The notes beneath the pieces are model-generated. The model did no database searches, had not been told where the DNA came from, and saw nothing but the letters and a program-made list of their open reading frames with translations. Below are positions 10,849 to 37,956 of a stretch of 64,000 nt of DNA, piece by piece. The position numbers and the translations under genes are program-made. Source of the stretch: Metellina segmentata (lineage: Eukaryota; Arthropoda; Arachnida; Araneae; Tetragnathidae); assembly GCA_947359465.1 (NCBI GenBank), contig OX375879.1, forward strand, positions 93,939,630 through 94,003,629, in the 5' to 3' direction. Positions within the stretch are counted from its first letter, which is position 1. Each line of letters starts with the position of its first letter.

Positions 10849-11174
10849 TAATGGTAATTTTAGTTAACGTCGTACTAGAGCAACACAACGGGCTATTGAC
10901 GACGGTCCGGAATCAGTCCCTTAAGGGAAAGATCGAGGACAATACCTCGTAATTTTGAACCACGGTCAGATGACGAAGCAACACCTGAGCTGGCACCCCA
11001 CTCTCCAAACTTCCACGCCAACCCAACGTGAGGACTTTCGGCCACGACATATTTAAGGTGCACCAGCCGCCTCTACACCATACGCTTACAGACATCCGTG
11101 CCCGGACCCGGATTCGAACCAGGAACCTTCCGATCTAGAGGCTAACACCTTAACCACTATACCGGTTGGTCGGC
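10849..11174 (-). mobile_element. tRNA-derived SINE, family A, with 13-bp target duplication
   Basis: Full-length copy with the head at the right end. The flanks carry a perfect direct repeat CCGAGTTGTAAGG (10836-10848 and 11175-11187), the mark of LINE-mediated target-primed insertion. The repeat fixes the ends: 5' GCCGACCAACCGGTATAG and 3' ...TTACCATTA, without a poly(A) tail. Confidence 0.9.
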
Positions 11175-11187
11175 CCGAGTTGTAAGG

Positions 11188-12060
11188 AGCGGGATTAAGA
11201 ATTGTTAAAAGAATATTAAATTTTGCTGTTCTTTAGTCAAATAAAATGATTGAGATAAGGCGCTATAATCTATTAGGATTCCCTAGATACAAAAATATAT
11301 GGCTAAATGATCTCATAGAGTAAAACATTAAAAATTACTGCCTACTCTTTTCCTAGTTCTAAAATTGCACCTTTAATTTGGGTGGCTGGATACGGCAGCC
11401 AGAATATCACTTTTTGTAAAATAAAATATCCACGGTATTAACAAGATGGATTCGATAGAGAACGATCTCAAGGAACAAATTCTGTCACTTTGAGATGGAA
11501 TGAATGTGTGTCTTAAATCTAAAAAAATGTGTTAAATTGTTAAATTTATTCAATCTCATGACTTATAATCACTCTTATAAGTGTCCTGTGACTTTAGGTT
11601 ACTTGAGAGTTTTTCTCGAGGCATTGACGAAGTACTACAATGGTAGACTTTGAAAATGCACCACCAGGAAGGATATGAGATGTCAAGGCCGTTTCTTATA
11701 CAAATAACATCAGGCACAAGGATGAAATTATTGAAATTATAGCTCCTTTTGACTTGCGGAACGCGGAGAAATCGGTGTTTTGTGTATCCAAAATGAGTGG
11801 TAATAGCTTCTGATACATATTTCTACTCGTACATTGGAGAAAAAAAAATCCTCGGATGTGTATTTGGGATATATTGGTCCATGCTGTTGGCAAAGTGTAC
11901 ATGGACACACGTTGACAACGTACATCTGCCGTTGTCAAGGCTAGTCTGTAGTGAGCCATTCGTTGGGCGATCATCGATCAAATGGTCGACAGACCTGGTG
12001 AACGGTTAGACCATAGAAGATGTGGAAACCTGGTGGATACAGATAAGTTGTTGTAAGTTG
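11188..12060. other. No supported gene
   Basis: Overlapping short frames on both strands near 11.7-12.0 kb have no recognisable domain. No repeat of known type was identified. Confidence 0.3.
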
Positions 12061-12061
12061 C

Positions 12062-12230
12062 ATGCCACCTGAGATGGCACCCCACGGTCCAAACTTCCAC
12101 ATCACACCAACATGAGAACATTATTTGTGATCACGACAGATTTAACGTGCACCATTCCCCTTTGTACACGACGGTCTTTGGCTAGATTCGAAAACTCCGG
12201 TTGTTAATACATTATTCTACAAACTGGGCG
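12062..12230 (-). mobile_element. Old SINE fragment related to family A
   Basis: Diverged body matching family A (CACCTGAGATGGCACCCCAC and CCAAACTTCCACA), but the part near the head reads TGTACACGACGGTCTTTGG. That block is shared with the copies near 62.6 and 62.8 kb, indicating an older subfamily. Confidence 0.6.
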
Positions 12231-12254
12231 GAATAGAAGTGTAATATTATTCAA

Positions 12255-12450
12255 TTGGAAATCCAACCTCTGGCTGTGGTGGCAATCGCTGTAACTATTA
12301 GCTTAATGGTGTGGAGAGCCATAATTTACGACTATGGGTCTGCTCTGATAGTGAGAGGTACGAGGAAATTTGACAGCACAGCGATGCAGTCAGATCTTAC
12401 TATCTCTCGTTTTGTTTTATGTCGCTTGTCCAAGGTACTCTTAACAGGAA
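12255..12450 (+). pseudogene. Possible Tc1-like transposase fragment
   Basis: An 81-codon frame contains ISLMVWRAIIYDYGSALIV, resembling the S-V-M-V-W-G-A-I/F block with a following Y-D-G-R-S/T-P-L segment found in Tc1-like transposases around the first catalytic Asp. Only about 25 residues are convincing and there are no inverted repeats to define the element. Confidence 0.35.
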
Positions 12451-12872
12451 GAAAAAGGTCCGGTCCACACAGCTTGCATTTCCTTGGAATGCTTCTATGA
12501 TGTTGAAACCTTTCCTATGCCAGAAAATCTCGAGATGTCTTCCATTTAACATACCTGAGATAAGAAGGGTTTGCTACAACAAAAAAGGAGGTAGCTCCAT
12601 CCCGGGTTAGTTGGGAGTTGTATGTACTATACTTTGGTTAAATAAAAAGCTCTCGTTTGGTGCAAGAAAGATGTAGCTCCAATAGTTAGAGAAAAATTCA
12701 GGAAATTTATCAATAAAAATATTTTCACACAAGTTAGAACTTGAATTTTCAAACGTTTCTACGGTTTTCCAAAAACTTTAAAAATAGAGCTATATCCTTT
12801 TTGCAGCAAACTCTTCATATGTTAGGCCATCAATTCTCCACTCCCGTAATATAAGATCTGAAGCAGCCTTAG

Positions 12873-13202
12873 TAATGGTAATTTTTAGTTAACGTCGTAC
12901 TAGAGCAACACAACGGGCTATTGACGACGGTCCGGGATAAGTCCCTTAAGGGAAAGATCCGAGAACAACAGCTCGTAATTTTGAACCACGGTCAGATGAC
13001 GAAGCAACACCTGAGCTGGCACCCCACTCTCCAAACTTCCACATCAACAAAACGTGAGGACTGTCGGCCACGACAGATTTAAGGTGCACTAGCCACCTCT
13101 ACATCCTTCCGCTTACAAACATCCATGCCCGGACGCGGATTTGAACCAGGAACCTTCCGATCTAGAGGCTAACACCTTAACCACTATGCCGGTTGGTCGG
13201 CA
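12873..13202 (-). mobile_element. tRNA-derived SINE, family A
   Basis: Full-length copy, head at right (GCCGACCAACCGGCATAG, minus strand). It is flanked by CCTTAGTAATGGTA (12867-12880 and 13203-13216). The left repeat overlaps the SINE's own TAATGGTA tail, so the exact 3' border is ambiguous by a few bases. Confidence 0.87.
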
Positions 13203-13333
13203 CCTTAGTAATGGTACGAGGTCGTTGACAGCAATAAGTTCAATAGATCCTACCAAGTGTTTTGTCCTTCATGTCCGTATCAAAGGATTTACTCAATAGC
13301 ACAACATCCGGCTTACCTCTCCCAGGTAGGTAG

Positions 13334-13570
13334 CTAAATTTATATCGTAATGGAGCAACACAATGGGAATTGGCGAAGGTCCAGGATCCATCCCGAACAG
13401 AAATCCGAGGACAACACCTCGTAATTTTGATCCAATGTCAGATGACGAAATCGACACCTGAATCACGCCAGCGTTTGAGACCACGACAGATTTAACTTGG
13501 ACCAGACCCCCACCCCCAAGTACACGGCTGAGCAACTCTACGAACTGGGCTACCGTTCCCCTTCTCCTCG
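13334..13570 (-). mobile_element. Old SINE fragment related to family A
   Basis: A diverged copy with GGAGCAACACAATGGG, AACACCTCGTAATTTTGA and a CAGATGACGA block in the same order as family A. The head is degraded after TTTAACTTGGACCAG. Confidence 0.6.
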
Positions 13571-14404
13571 TTGGTGTTGAAACTCCTTAGACAGCGGACT
13601 AAACATATTTGTTTTTGTCCACCATTGAGCATGTCTAAAATATTCGAGGCTGCTACAATACTCCCTGTAATATAAGGGATCTGGAGCAGCAGATATAGAA
13701 TACGTAGCACATTTTGCCACATGGTTTTCATACGGGGTTTATTCGATTGAATGACACACTGTACTATAGGCATGCATCGCCAACACATAGGGTTTTACAA
13801 CTTACTAATGTATGACCTTTCTAGTTCCACAACAGTGTGTGTGTGTGTGTGTAGTTCTCCAGATTTGATATTGTGATAATTTCTTTCTCTTGATGTACAA
13901 CAGACATGCTTAAGTTTCATTACCATCGCACATTGTTTTCGTGGTGTTTCAATTATTTTTCAGCTGAAAGCGTAACAGATTTTTACCAAATCCATATTCA
14001 TCTTTCAAAATCCATTGAAACTACGGATATACCCCCCCCCCCTCCAGTAACACTTATATAAAACATTATATACTAATATCTTCAATCACAGAAAAAATAC
14101 ATTGAACAAGATTTTATTTTAAAAAGGCAGACGTATTTAATATCCTACAAATTTAACACACCAGAATCGAGGATGTTCAAACTCGACTGTTGGGTATGGA
14201 TCATTTTTAGCAGTTGTGGCAATGTTCTAAATATGCTACTGAAATGTTGGATAACTAAAATCAGTAGTGACATTGATTAAAGTCTACATCTTCGCGTATT
14301 TTTCATACAAGCTGTTTTGAAATTATCTGGCTGAATTGTAAAGGGTGGTAGAGTGGCAAAAAATAAACATTTTCGTAAAAGAATGCGCGTGTTAGGTAGA
14401 GGGC
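13571..14404. other. No supported gene
   Basis: Contains a short (GT)n run near 13837 and a C-rich tract near 14031. No exon or RNA gene was seen. Confidence 0.35.
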
Positions 14405-14566
14405 CACTGTTAACGTAAGTCAAAAACACCTTTTCTGTGGCATAAGGGGTTATTCCCCAATCGAATTTTCAACGGCAAGCTCCAAATTCATGTAGCAATA
14501 CATGCCGATAAAAATCAGAATGACGCTTACGCCACACAATAGGTGTTTTGACAAACGTAAACAGTG
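14405..14566. repeat. Small foldback MITE
   Basis: About 40-bp ends are inverted copies: CACTGTTAACGTAAGTCAAA at the left, CAGTGTTTACGTTTGTCAAA-like in complement at the right (CACTGTTTACGTTTGTCAAA). Each is followed by a shared ACACC...TGTGGC(A/G)TAAG. The 80-bp centre is non-coding. No clear target duplication. Confidence 0.65.
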
Positions 14567-14625
14567 CAACCTAAACTCGGCATTTCCAGACATATGTTAA
14601 CACAAAAAAGTTTATTTTGGGACTT

Positions 14626-15807
14626 CATGGTTCCCACGCCTTTGTCCAAAAAAAATTCAAGGACTTTTCAAAACCAAATATATTTTTTTCAAGGACCTAA
14701 AATTTTTTATAGCGACCTAAAACAAAGTATGTGCAAAAGTTGTCAATTAAACAGAAAAATGTGAAAAATATATTTAAAAAAAAACACCAATTTTTTTTTT
14801 ACTCTTTTTTTAAACTTCTGACAGTCAAAGAAAAGAGGAAAGGTTGTCATCAATTTTGGTTATAACTTGGATTTTCTTTTATCACAGAACCTGTGAATTT
14901 TTTTGCAAAGTAGGCTTTTCGTCTCAATGCTAACTATCAGGCTATTTGCACACATATCAATTTCGGTCGTGCGGTAAAATATCGCACGATAAATTCTTTG
15001 GTGGCACGATTAAGAGTATGGAAGCTTGACACATGGTTCGATCGACACAATCTCCGTTTTCGTTTTGCTCTCGTCCACGGCCACTACAGAAGATGGCTGT
15101 CGTAGTTTATTTTGTTTGAGAAACAAAACAAATCAAAAGTTTTGACTGCAGTGTTACGGATTTTTTTTCTCTGGTCCAAGTTTCTATCTTCACGATCGTT
15201 AAAGATAGTAAAAATTTCAACGCATTTGAAATCTGTAGAAATTTTTACAAGGATACCTTAAATGTGCTTTTCTGTAAATAAATAATTTTTCAACTGTAAC
15301 TTTTATATTTTCGCAATACGAATTCGGCCACATTTGACGAAGATATTCATTACGAACACAAAAAATGTCTATAAGAGGTTTCCTATCACCGCGATCGTTA
15401 AAAATAGAGCAAACATTTTAACGGATTTGAAATCTGCGGAACATTTTACACCAGATTGATACCTCAGGTAGTCCGAATTTTATGCAAAGCCCAAATTGTG
15501 AGCGTGCTTGAAAAAACTTCTTCGTTTTACAAAAACGGATAATTCAGTATCCTAAACTGTTAAGTTTTCATTCTTGAACGTACAACGTCAATAGTATAAT
15601 TTATTTAATAATATAAAAATGAAAAAAAAAAAAAAAAACAGTGACCCCCTTCAAAAAACCTTAATATTTTCTTTGTATTTCTTCATCAATCCCCGAGACA
15701 ATTTTAAGAAATGTTCAAAAGAGGCGGAACTCTTTCATGTTTCTATAGTTTATGCAAAAAAGCGATGGGACGACACATCAATGAAACATGGTGTATGACC
15801 TTGTGTG

Positions 15808-15838
<31 letters not shown>

Positions 15839-16121
15839 CATGTGGTTCATGTATACATCACCCATTATGGTTGTTTCATATATATAAAACGTGGTGTCAA
15901 AACACATAACACTTCAGAATGATGCTAAAATTGCGCACCTGCCGTGAAGGAAACTAGTTTGGACACAAGTTCCAACGCAATTATGTACTAGTCAAAAAAA
16001 ATCAAGTACTTTCAAGGACTTTTTACCAAGTTTCGTAATTTTCAAGGACTTTCAAGGGCCCCTAGTTAGGAAAACAAAATTCAAGGACTTTCAAGGACTT
16101 TTCAAGGACCGTGGGAACCCT
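14626..16121. mobile_element. Non-autonomous DNA element with TGGTTCCCAC ends, long copy
   Basis: Left end CATGGTTCCCACGCC and right end GGACCGTGGGAACCCTG are inverted repeats. Near-identical flanking words GGACTTC (before the left end and after CCCT) suggest a target duplication of at least 7 bp, hAT-like. The ends hold many copies of TTCAAGGACTTT. A shorter relative with the same ends lies at 25513-26228. The extra internal sequence here includes a block (about 15170-15540) that matches the Helitron at 49359 and a (TA)n run near 15812. No coding potential was seen. Confidence 0.7.
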
Positions 16122-17543
16122 GGACTTCTACCACACTTTACGATTTGACCAGATATTTATGAAATACTGTATATTGCTATTGTAACTATTCATTAGAAAA
16201 TTTTAGCCAGATTGCATGTTTTTCAAACAATGAATGTCGAGGTACATTATTATTTCAGGGAAATTAATTTTTATTTAATTTTTCACACATGAAGTCTACA
16301 CACAACAAAATCAGTTCTCTGATTAAAACAGAAGTAACAGTATTTTTAAATGAGCATTAAAATGAGATTACAAAAATAATTCAGTACTTTGTTAGCATAT
16401 ATTATTGTACTAACTAGAATAAATGTCAAAACTTGTTCAATAGTATAAATTGCAAACATTAAAAACATATTTGAAATTCATCACAAGTAAAGATGAAATC
16501 AACAACTTAAAGTAGAATGGAATTTCATATAACAAAACATAAGAACAGAAAATTAACTTACAGCAAAATTATGTTTAAAATAGCACTTCCTATAATCAAG
16601 GTACCGTAAAAACATGAATAATTTATGAAAAAGAAAATATTCATCGACATATTTCACATCAAACACCAGGTATATTAAAAATAATTATTAACGTCCCTGC
16701 TACGATAATTCTAATAAATAGTTTTTAATCTAAAGAAAAATCAATTTTCATATCAACTGCAAATATAAATTACTTGGAAACGAATAAACACATAATTTTA
16801 ATTATAATTATATAAAAGCTTATAATTAAGATTTAACAGCAGTGATAAAGACCTGATTAACAGAGCAACAGAAAAAGGAAAATATTTAACCTTCTAATAA
16901 AAATAGAGGAGTTATCAATCGATATATATATATGGGATCAAATATTAATTATATATTGAAATTTTCCTCAAGTTTTGAAATGGAATATTACAAATCCCAA
17001 AATATATACATCTTCTGGTGCTTTTGATTTCTGAATCAAAAATTGGTTTCGAGAAATAGTTGATAGGTTCTATTTCATTGTTTATTGCAAGCATTGTAGA
17101 TAATTTCTGTATCCTCCATAGTGCATAATGAAATGTATACGATTCAAAAATAAATTGAATGCCAGGGAGTTACAAAATTTCCACATATTTGAACCTAACT
17201 TTTTGGTTGCTAAGTGGAGTGAATGGTGGTTATGGTTGCTTATTCGGTTCCATAGTTGGTACCTCACAGAGATGCTTCAGACAAAGCACTTGTCAAAAAT
17301 TTTTGCTAACAACGTAAAATAGTAAAAAGTTAAGTTTCCTCTCTAACTATTTAAGTTGCTGAAATACAAAAAGAAATGCGGTAATATACGAATGAAGCAG
17401 ATGTTGAAAACCTCACTAGGAAATTTTAATTGCAAAACTAAATATCTTAAATAGGTTTAAAGACAATTTAGCAACCAGATGTTTTCTTGGCTTCGCATTG
17501 AAATTTTAGCGTCTTTTGGAAAATTCCCCCATCACTATTTGTC
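16122..17543. other. Gene-free AT-rich DNA
   Basis: Very AT-rich, with short (TA)n near 16920. No exon, repeat family or RNA gene identified. Confidence 0.35.
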
Positions 17544-17745
17544 GACATTTAGTAAATTTTAAAAAATAATAATAATCGCCCAAAATTTTCTAAAAGTACT
17601 TGAAATTTTGAAAATATGGGCTCTTTGGATAATTTTATAAATTTATGACATTTAGTAAATAAATAAAAAAAAAATCGCCAAAAATTTTCTAAAAGTACTC
17701 GAAATTTTGAAAATATGGGCTTTTTGGATAATTTTGCTTAACTAA
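17544..17745. repeat. Tandem duplication, ~103-bp unit
   Basis: GACATTTAGTAAAT, TTTTCTAAAAGTACT(T/C)GAAA and TTTGAAAATATGGGCT recur at an offset of 103 bp (first copy from 17544, second from 17647). The array ends at the neighbouring SINE. Confidence 0.8.
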
Positions 17746-17750
17746 TTTAT

Positions 17751-18587
17751 GGTAATGGTAATTTTTAATAAACGTCGTACTAGAGCAACACAACGGGCTA
17801 ATGAGGATAATGACTCTGTCCTCATTAGCCGTCCATAGTCCGAGACAATCCCTTAGGGCAGGGATTCCCAACCGGTGGCACACAACAACGTTTCAGGTGG
17901 TACGCAAGGATGATACGAGCGACCCAAATGTTCTACGAAGGACTAAGAGTGAAGTTAAGCTCATTGCTCCTGATATTGAAATTTTAATAAAAGACAAACA
18001 ACAAGTTTCGCACTAAAAATTGATTTTTGATTACGTTAATCTTTGTTTGCTTAGTTTGTACTAATTATTTAAAATTATTCGTTTTTAGACCTGTAGGTAA
18101 AAAATAAAACTCGAATTTTCAATAGTCGTTTTATTTTTTCCTTCATTAAAACATCATTAATATGAAATACAAGTGTATTAATCATAAAATATGAAGCTTT
18201 CTTAGTATTTTAATTAAAATAAAACAAGCCATTGGGCACTTTTCTGACATTAGATATATGTTTCTAAAAAAATATAAGACTGGTGGTACGCCAAAAATTT
18301 CAAGTGGTACGCAGTTACTAAAAGTTTGGGAACCCCTGCATTAGGGGATTGATCTCGGACTGCATGCAATTTTGAACCACAGTCAGATGACGAGGCAACA
18401 CCTGAGCTGGCAACTCTCCAAGCTTCCACACCAACCCAACGTGAGTACTTTAGGCCACGACAAATTTAAGATGCACCAGCCGCCTCTATACCATACGCTT
18501 ACAAACATCCATGCACTGACCTGGATTCGAACCAGGAACCTTCCGATCCAGAGGCTAACACCTTAACCACCAGACTGGTTGGTCGAC
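17751..18587 (-). mobile_element. tRNA-derived SINE, family A, split by a hAT element
   Basis: The 3' part (17751-17858) and the 5' part with head (18347-18587) are one SINE interrupted by the 480-bp element at 17859-18338. The 3' part also has a small inverted duplication: GGCTAATGAGGATA (17797-17810) is mirrored by TCCTCATTAGCC (17819-17830), which other copies lack. Confidence 0.85.
17859..18338. mobile_element. hAT-type non-autonomous element inside a SINE
   Basis: Ends are CAGGGATTCCCAACCGGTGG and AAAGTTTGGGAACCCCTG, the CAGGGGTTCCCAAAC-type termini found in many hAT elements. The duplicated target is 8 bp: CCTTAGGG (17851-17858) against CATTAGGG (18339-18346), one mismatch. Subterminal TGGTACGC motifs occur near both ends. 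The 71-codon frame inside is short and may be a transposase relic, but it is not recognisable. Confidence 0.88.
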
Positions 18588-19410
18588 AATTTTAGTTAAG
18601 ATATCACTAGTTACCAAGGTTGCCTTTTAGTCACTGGTGGCAGCTCTATGTTGCAGCTCAATGAACAGATTTTTAATCTTTTACATGTATTAAAAATGAA
18701 AGCTAGTCACCTATCAGTTTTGATTTGAAAGATTTCATTATGCACTTTAATTTACATAAAATATAACTCTAATTTTTATATTATTCAACTATATTTGTGC
18801 CAAAAACAAAGAATAAAGTCACTCAACTATTTATTTTATCTTTCTTTCAAGTAAATTATGACTCACAATTAATTACATAAATACAATGTGTCATTTTCGT
18901 TTGAAAACGAATTACATGGAATTTAAGGCATAATGAATATATTATTACAAAACAAGAATACATCATGCATACATCTGAACTTAAATTGCAGGGTTACATA
19001 TATGTTCCATAACACTGTGTATGGGTAGATGTGTACAGGACATCTACAATATGGATAGTGAAAATACATTTTGTTTTATGGTTAAATAAGGCCTAAAAAT
19101 TACATGATTCATGCGATAGTTAACAAATATTTGATAAATGAAGTAAAATGGGAATATTTCAGATGATATGAGGGATAGACTGTAAATGATTATTGGGAGA
19201 AATTAAGGCACTAATTAAAACGACACCACACGAATACATAAAATACTTCGATCAACTTCAGTAAACTTTCACCGAGCCTTTATCAAAACCTTGTTTTCCA
19301 ATTTCATTGAATTAAAATTCAATGAAGCTCTGTCCATAGGTTTAACACCTATCGACCACATAAATAATGCAATTTTTAAATTCCTTTGAAAATTAAAAAC
19401 TTTTAATGCA
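18588..19410. other. Gene-free AT-rich DNA
   Basis: No exon, RNA gene or recognised repeat was seen. A minus-strand 71-codon frame at 19484-19269 overlaps the start of the next element and is not supported. Confidence 0.35.
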
Positions 19411-20342
19411 TACTTGCCAACTTTGAAAACTGTACACGAGTAAATCTTTTGCGACTGAACGCCATTTGCCATAAAACACAACATAAATACATGAATTAAT
19501 GTTTTGGAAATATTCGTATGTCACAATAACAAGTATTATTTGTAATTAAAAATGCATAAGTAAAAATTCACATTTTTATCAATTGCAGAAACCTTGCAAA
19601 GCAGTAGTGTTTTAATACCAAACTGAACACATCCACTGTAAAAAAACATATTCACTTTATGAGTACCTACACATTGCATCTGAAACTGTATGTTAGACCA
19701 TTTAAACTTGTGTCAGGATTACAGATCATTGGTGCTCAATAAACTTATTTACAAGTAGATGAAAGAGAAAAAAAAATCAATTTACTATTTACAAATATGC
19801 TTCATTTAGTGTATTATCCAGAAGAGAGGGTTACAGAAAAATTCAATGAAGCTCTAGTAGCTTTTTCGGTCTTCTTTAATAATTCTGCACTGAATTTCTG
19901 CTCAAAACGAGGTTTGGGGTTTTGCATCTTTAACACCAACAATCGTTCCAACGAGGCAGCAGATTATCACACTCTGCATTGGAATGGAGGATGAGCAGAA
20001 TAGAGTAATTTTGTCCAATCTAGCGAATTTTAGAAGTCCATCAGCCCCTCTTATTTTACCCTTTTCAACCCACTGCTCATCAATACGGTCACGTCCTATT
20101 ATCACAGATAAATCTTTCGGCTGAAGACAACAAAACTCCTTTCCCAAATCATTCATTGTTCGTCTTTGCACTCATCAAGTCCAATAGAAAATTTTAGTGG
20201 ATGGTTGCAGCGAATGAAATATTTTGATTGCTCGATCGAAATATTAAAAATCCGTAAAAAAAAAGGCAGACCTATCCATAAATCAGTAAAATTAAGTGGA
20301 AATACTTAAAAACTACGGGTAATCCATAAAAGTTGGCAAGTA
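19411..20342 (-). pseudogene. DNA transposon remnant with hAT-like transposase C-terminus
   Basis: Ends TACTTGCCAACTTT (19411) and AAAGTTGGCAAGTA (to 20342) are inverted repeats. The minus strand from 20171 encodes an 89-residue stretch (GRDRIDEQW, then about 30 residues to KITLFCSSSIP). After a frame change it reads LHSNAECDNLL. In hAT transposases a conserved Leu-rich block followed by P-x-S-N-A-x-x-E/C marks the C-terminal dimerisation domain, so I read this as a frameshifted hAT relic. A shorter relative lies at 33867-34500. Confidence 0.55.
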
Positions 20343-22374
20343 TGTTAATGGACAGGTCATTTTTGAAGATTACCAAACATACAACAGCAACAAATCCTTA
20401 GGTTAAAATGAAATTGAATGTTGAGGATTTACCGTGATCAAAATTATCAACTTTTTTCTATTATTTAGAAGCACAAAATATTTTAGATTTAAAATGGATT
20501 TCAATGATTTTAAATAACTACAGCTGGATATTAGATCAGTATAATTTCATAAAATGTATCAAAAGTTTTGCAATAAAGCATTGGTGCATTCATCTATAAT
20601 GTGAATATGTTAAGTAAATTTTGTTCCAATATAATCCTCTACAGTAGAATAAGATCCATATTTATGAGTAGGTGATCTAATTTTGCTAAAAATGCCTGCT
20701 TAAAATGATTAGCATTAGGAATTTTGTGTGCTATATTTAATATAGAATTATATATTTAATATTAATAACTATGCTTGTAACATTTCCAATTTAAGGTTAT
20801 GGTTTTCAGAGTTGACTAGAACAAAATATAAAACTATCTGGCAAAATCATTTATAATGAAGCATGATTATACTAAAATGATTGAATACGTTTTTGCTAAA
20901 CATATTGTGAATAGAGCAACAGTTCTGTTATGTTTCAGGTAGTTATTATTTGGAGAAGATAATTGATGATCAAATCACTTTCATTACTTTGGTTATTAGT
21001 TTGGAAGCTCAGTTTTTGTGTCAAAAGACAGTTTTAAAAATTTCCCAATTTTACAAGTGTAGCATAGTGACCTTTATTTGGAGGGAAAAGCAAACCTAAT
21101 AGTTCATGTAACAAGATACTTTGCAAGAAAATATAAACTTCATTTGTCAAAAAAAAAAAACAGGTTTGATTAAATATTAAAGCACACCAGAAAGAACAAT
21201 GAAAAATAACTTAGATAGCAGAATATTATTTCAAGTATCAACATTTGTAAGATAATCAGAACTCAGTACAATAGACTATTAGTCGCAGTGCTGGCACTCT
21301 TCGGAGTCACCCCTTTACAAGTCATAAGATAATCGGAAGCTTTCATTCATGGTTGTGATACTGTAAACATTTTTCAAATTTTAAAGCTCCCTAAAAATGT
21401 TTTTTTTTTTTTGCAAAGTTTTAAACAAAAGATTTCCTTTCCTTTAACAAGATCACCCGTATTTCTTGGTCCCTTCGAAACCCATTCCAGCATCAAAATA
21501 TATTTTAATTTGAAATAAAAGTTTCGATAACTTACTATTTTTCATAAATGAAATCTATAACTAATAAATTATAATTTAAAAAAAATTAAATAAGAATATC
21601 TGACAGTAATGAATGGTCAATAATTTGCAATGGGTCCGATACAAATATGGCACATTCCAAGGATGAAACATTTATACTCAGTAATTACATTTTCTTTGCT
21701 ATAAATGAAATAATGTGCTTACCTACAAAAACATACATGTACTTACATTATTTCAATGAATTGTTAAATTTACAATGGATCTCAGAATTGTTCAATGGTT
21801 TATGATTGTCCTACTGTTTGAAAGGGGAACCATAAATTTATATGAAAGCAACTACAAAAAACAAATTTATTTCCTACATGCAATGTGAAAGAAAACTTAA
21901 ATACAAATCAAAACTTCACTGCACGATTTTTCACTTTAATGGCAGAGGTAAAGAATGAATTTTGTCATACTATGTATGGAATATGTATCGTCATATAATG
22001 TATAAACAAACAAAATAAAATATTCCATTAAAGATTTGAAAAGTATTGAAGAATTCGATTTTAAAATTTAAATATAATTTTGGTGAATAAAAATAGAATT
22101 GGTTATTTACTTCTTTTATCACAGACAATCATTTAGTTAACACGTTCGACTAGCAAAAATACTAAAGGTGCAAACATTTAATTTACTAATTTAAAGGTTT
22201 TATGAAACCTTTGTATAGGGACTCAGTAGTGCAGACTGCTTTTCATCAGTACACAGATATCTTTGAGCTCAGATTTGAATGTCAGTAAGTATGTAAAAGA
22301 TATTCTTATAAAACCTTTTAAAATAGTTCAATATAACCTTTTTCCTTTTGAAACAGTTTAACAGCAGGTGAATG
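20343..22374. other. Intergenic AT-rich DNA 3' of PGGT1B
   Basis: No coding frame of note. A short repeat (GTCGCAGTGCTGGCACTCTT followed by GGAGTCACCC) at about 21268-21325 recurs at 24395 and 24550. Confidence 0.4.
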
Positions 22375-22380
22375 TTTATT
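22375..22380 (-). terminator. Candidate PGGT1B polyadenylation signal
   Basis: AATAAA on the minus strand, 71 bp past the PGGT1B stop codon. It is the first canonical hexamer downstream of the stop. Confidence 0.5.
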
Positions 22381-22450
22381 ATACAAATGAATTTATCAGC
22401 CAGTTGATTATTCCATGCAACAATGTAGAAAAGGGATTGCCGATTACTGG

Positions 22451-37956
<15,506 letters not shown>

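Noticed and set aside
10277..11095. Repeated short frames reading like MFVSV-CRGGWCTLN-S-PKVLTLGW, also at 23118, 52383 and elsewhere
   Set aside because: These are translations of the SINE family A body in the same phase; the SINE is non-coding.
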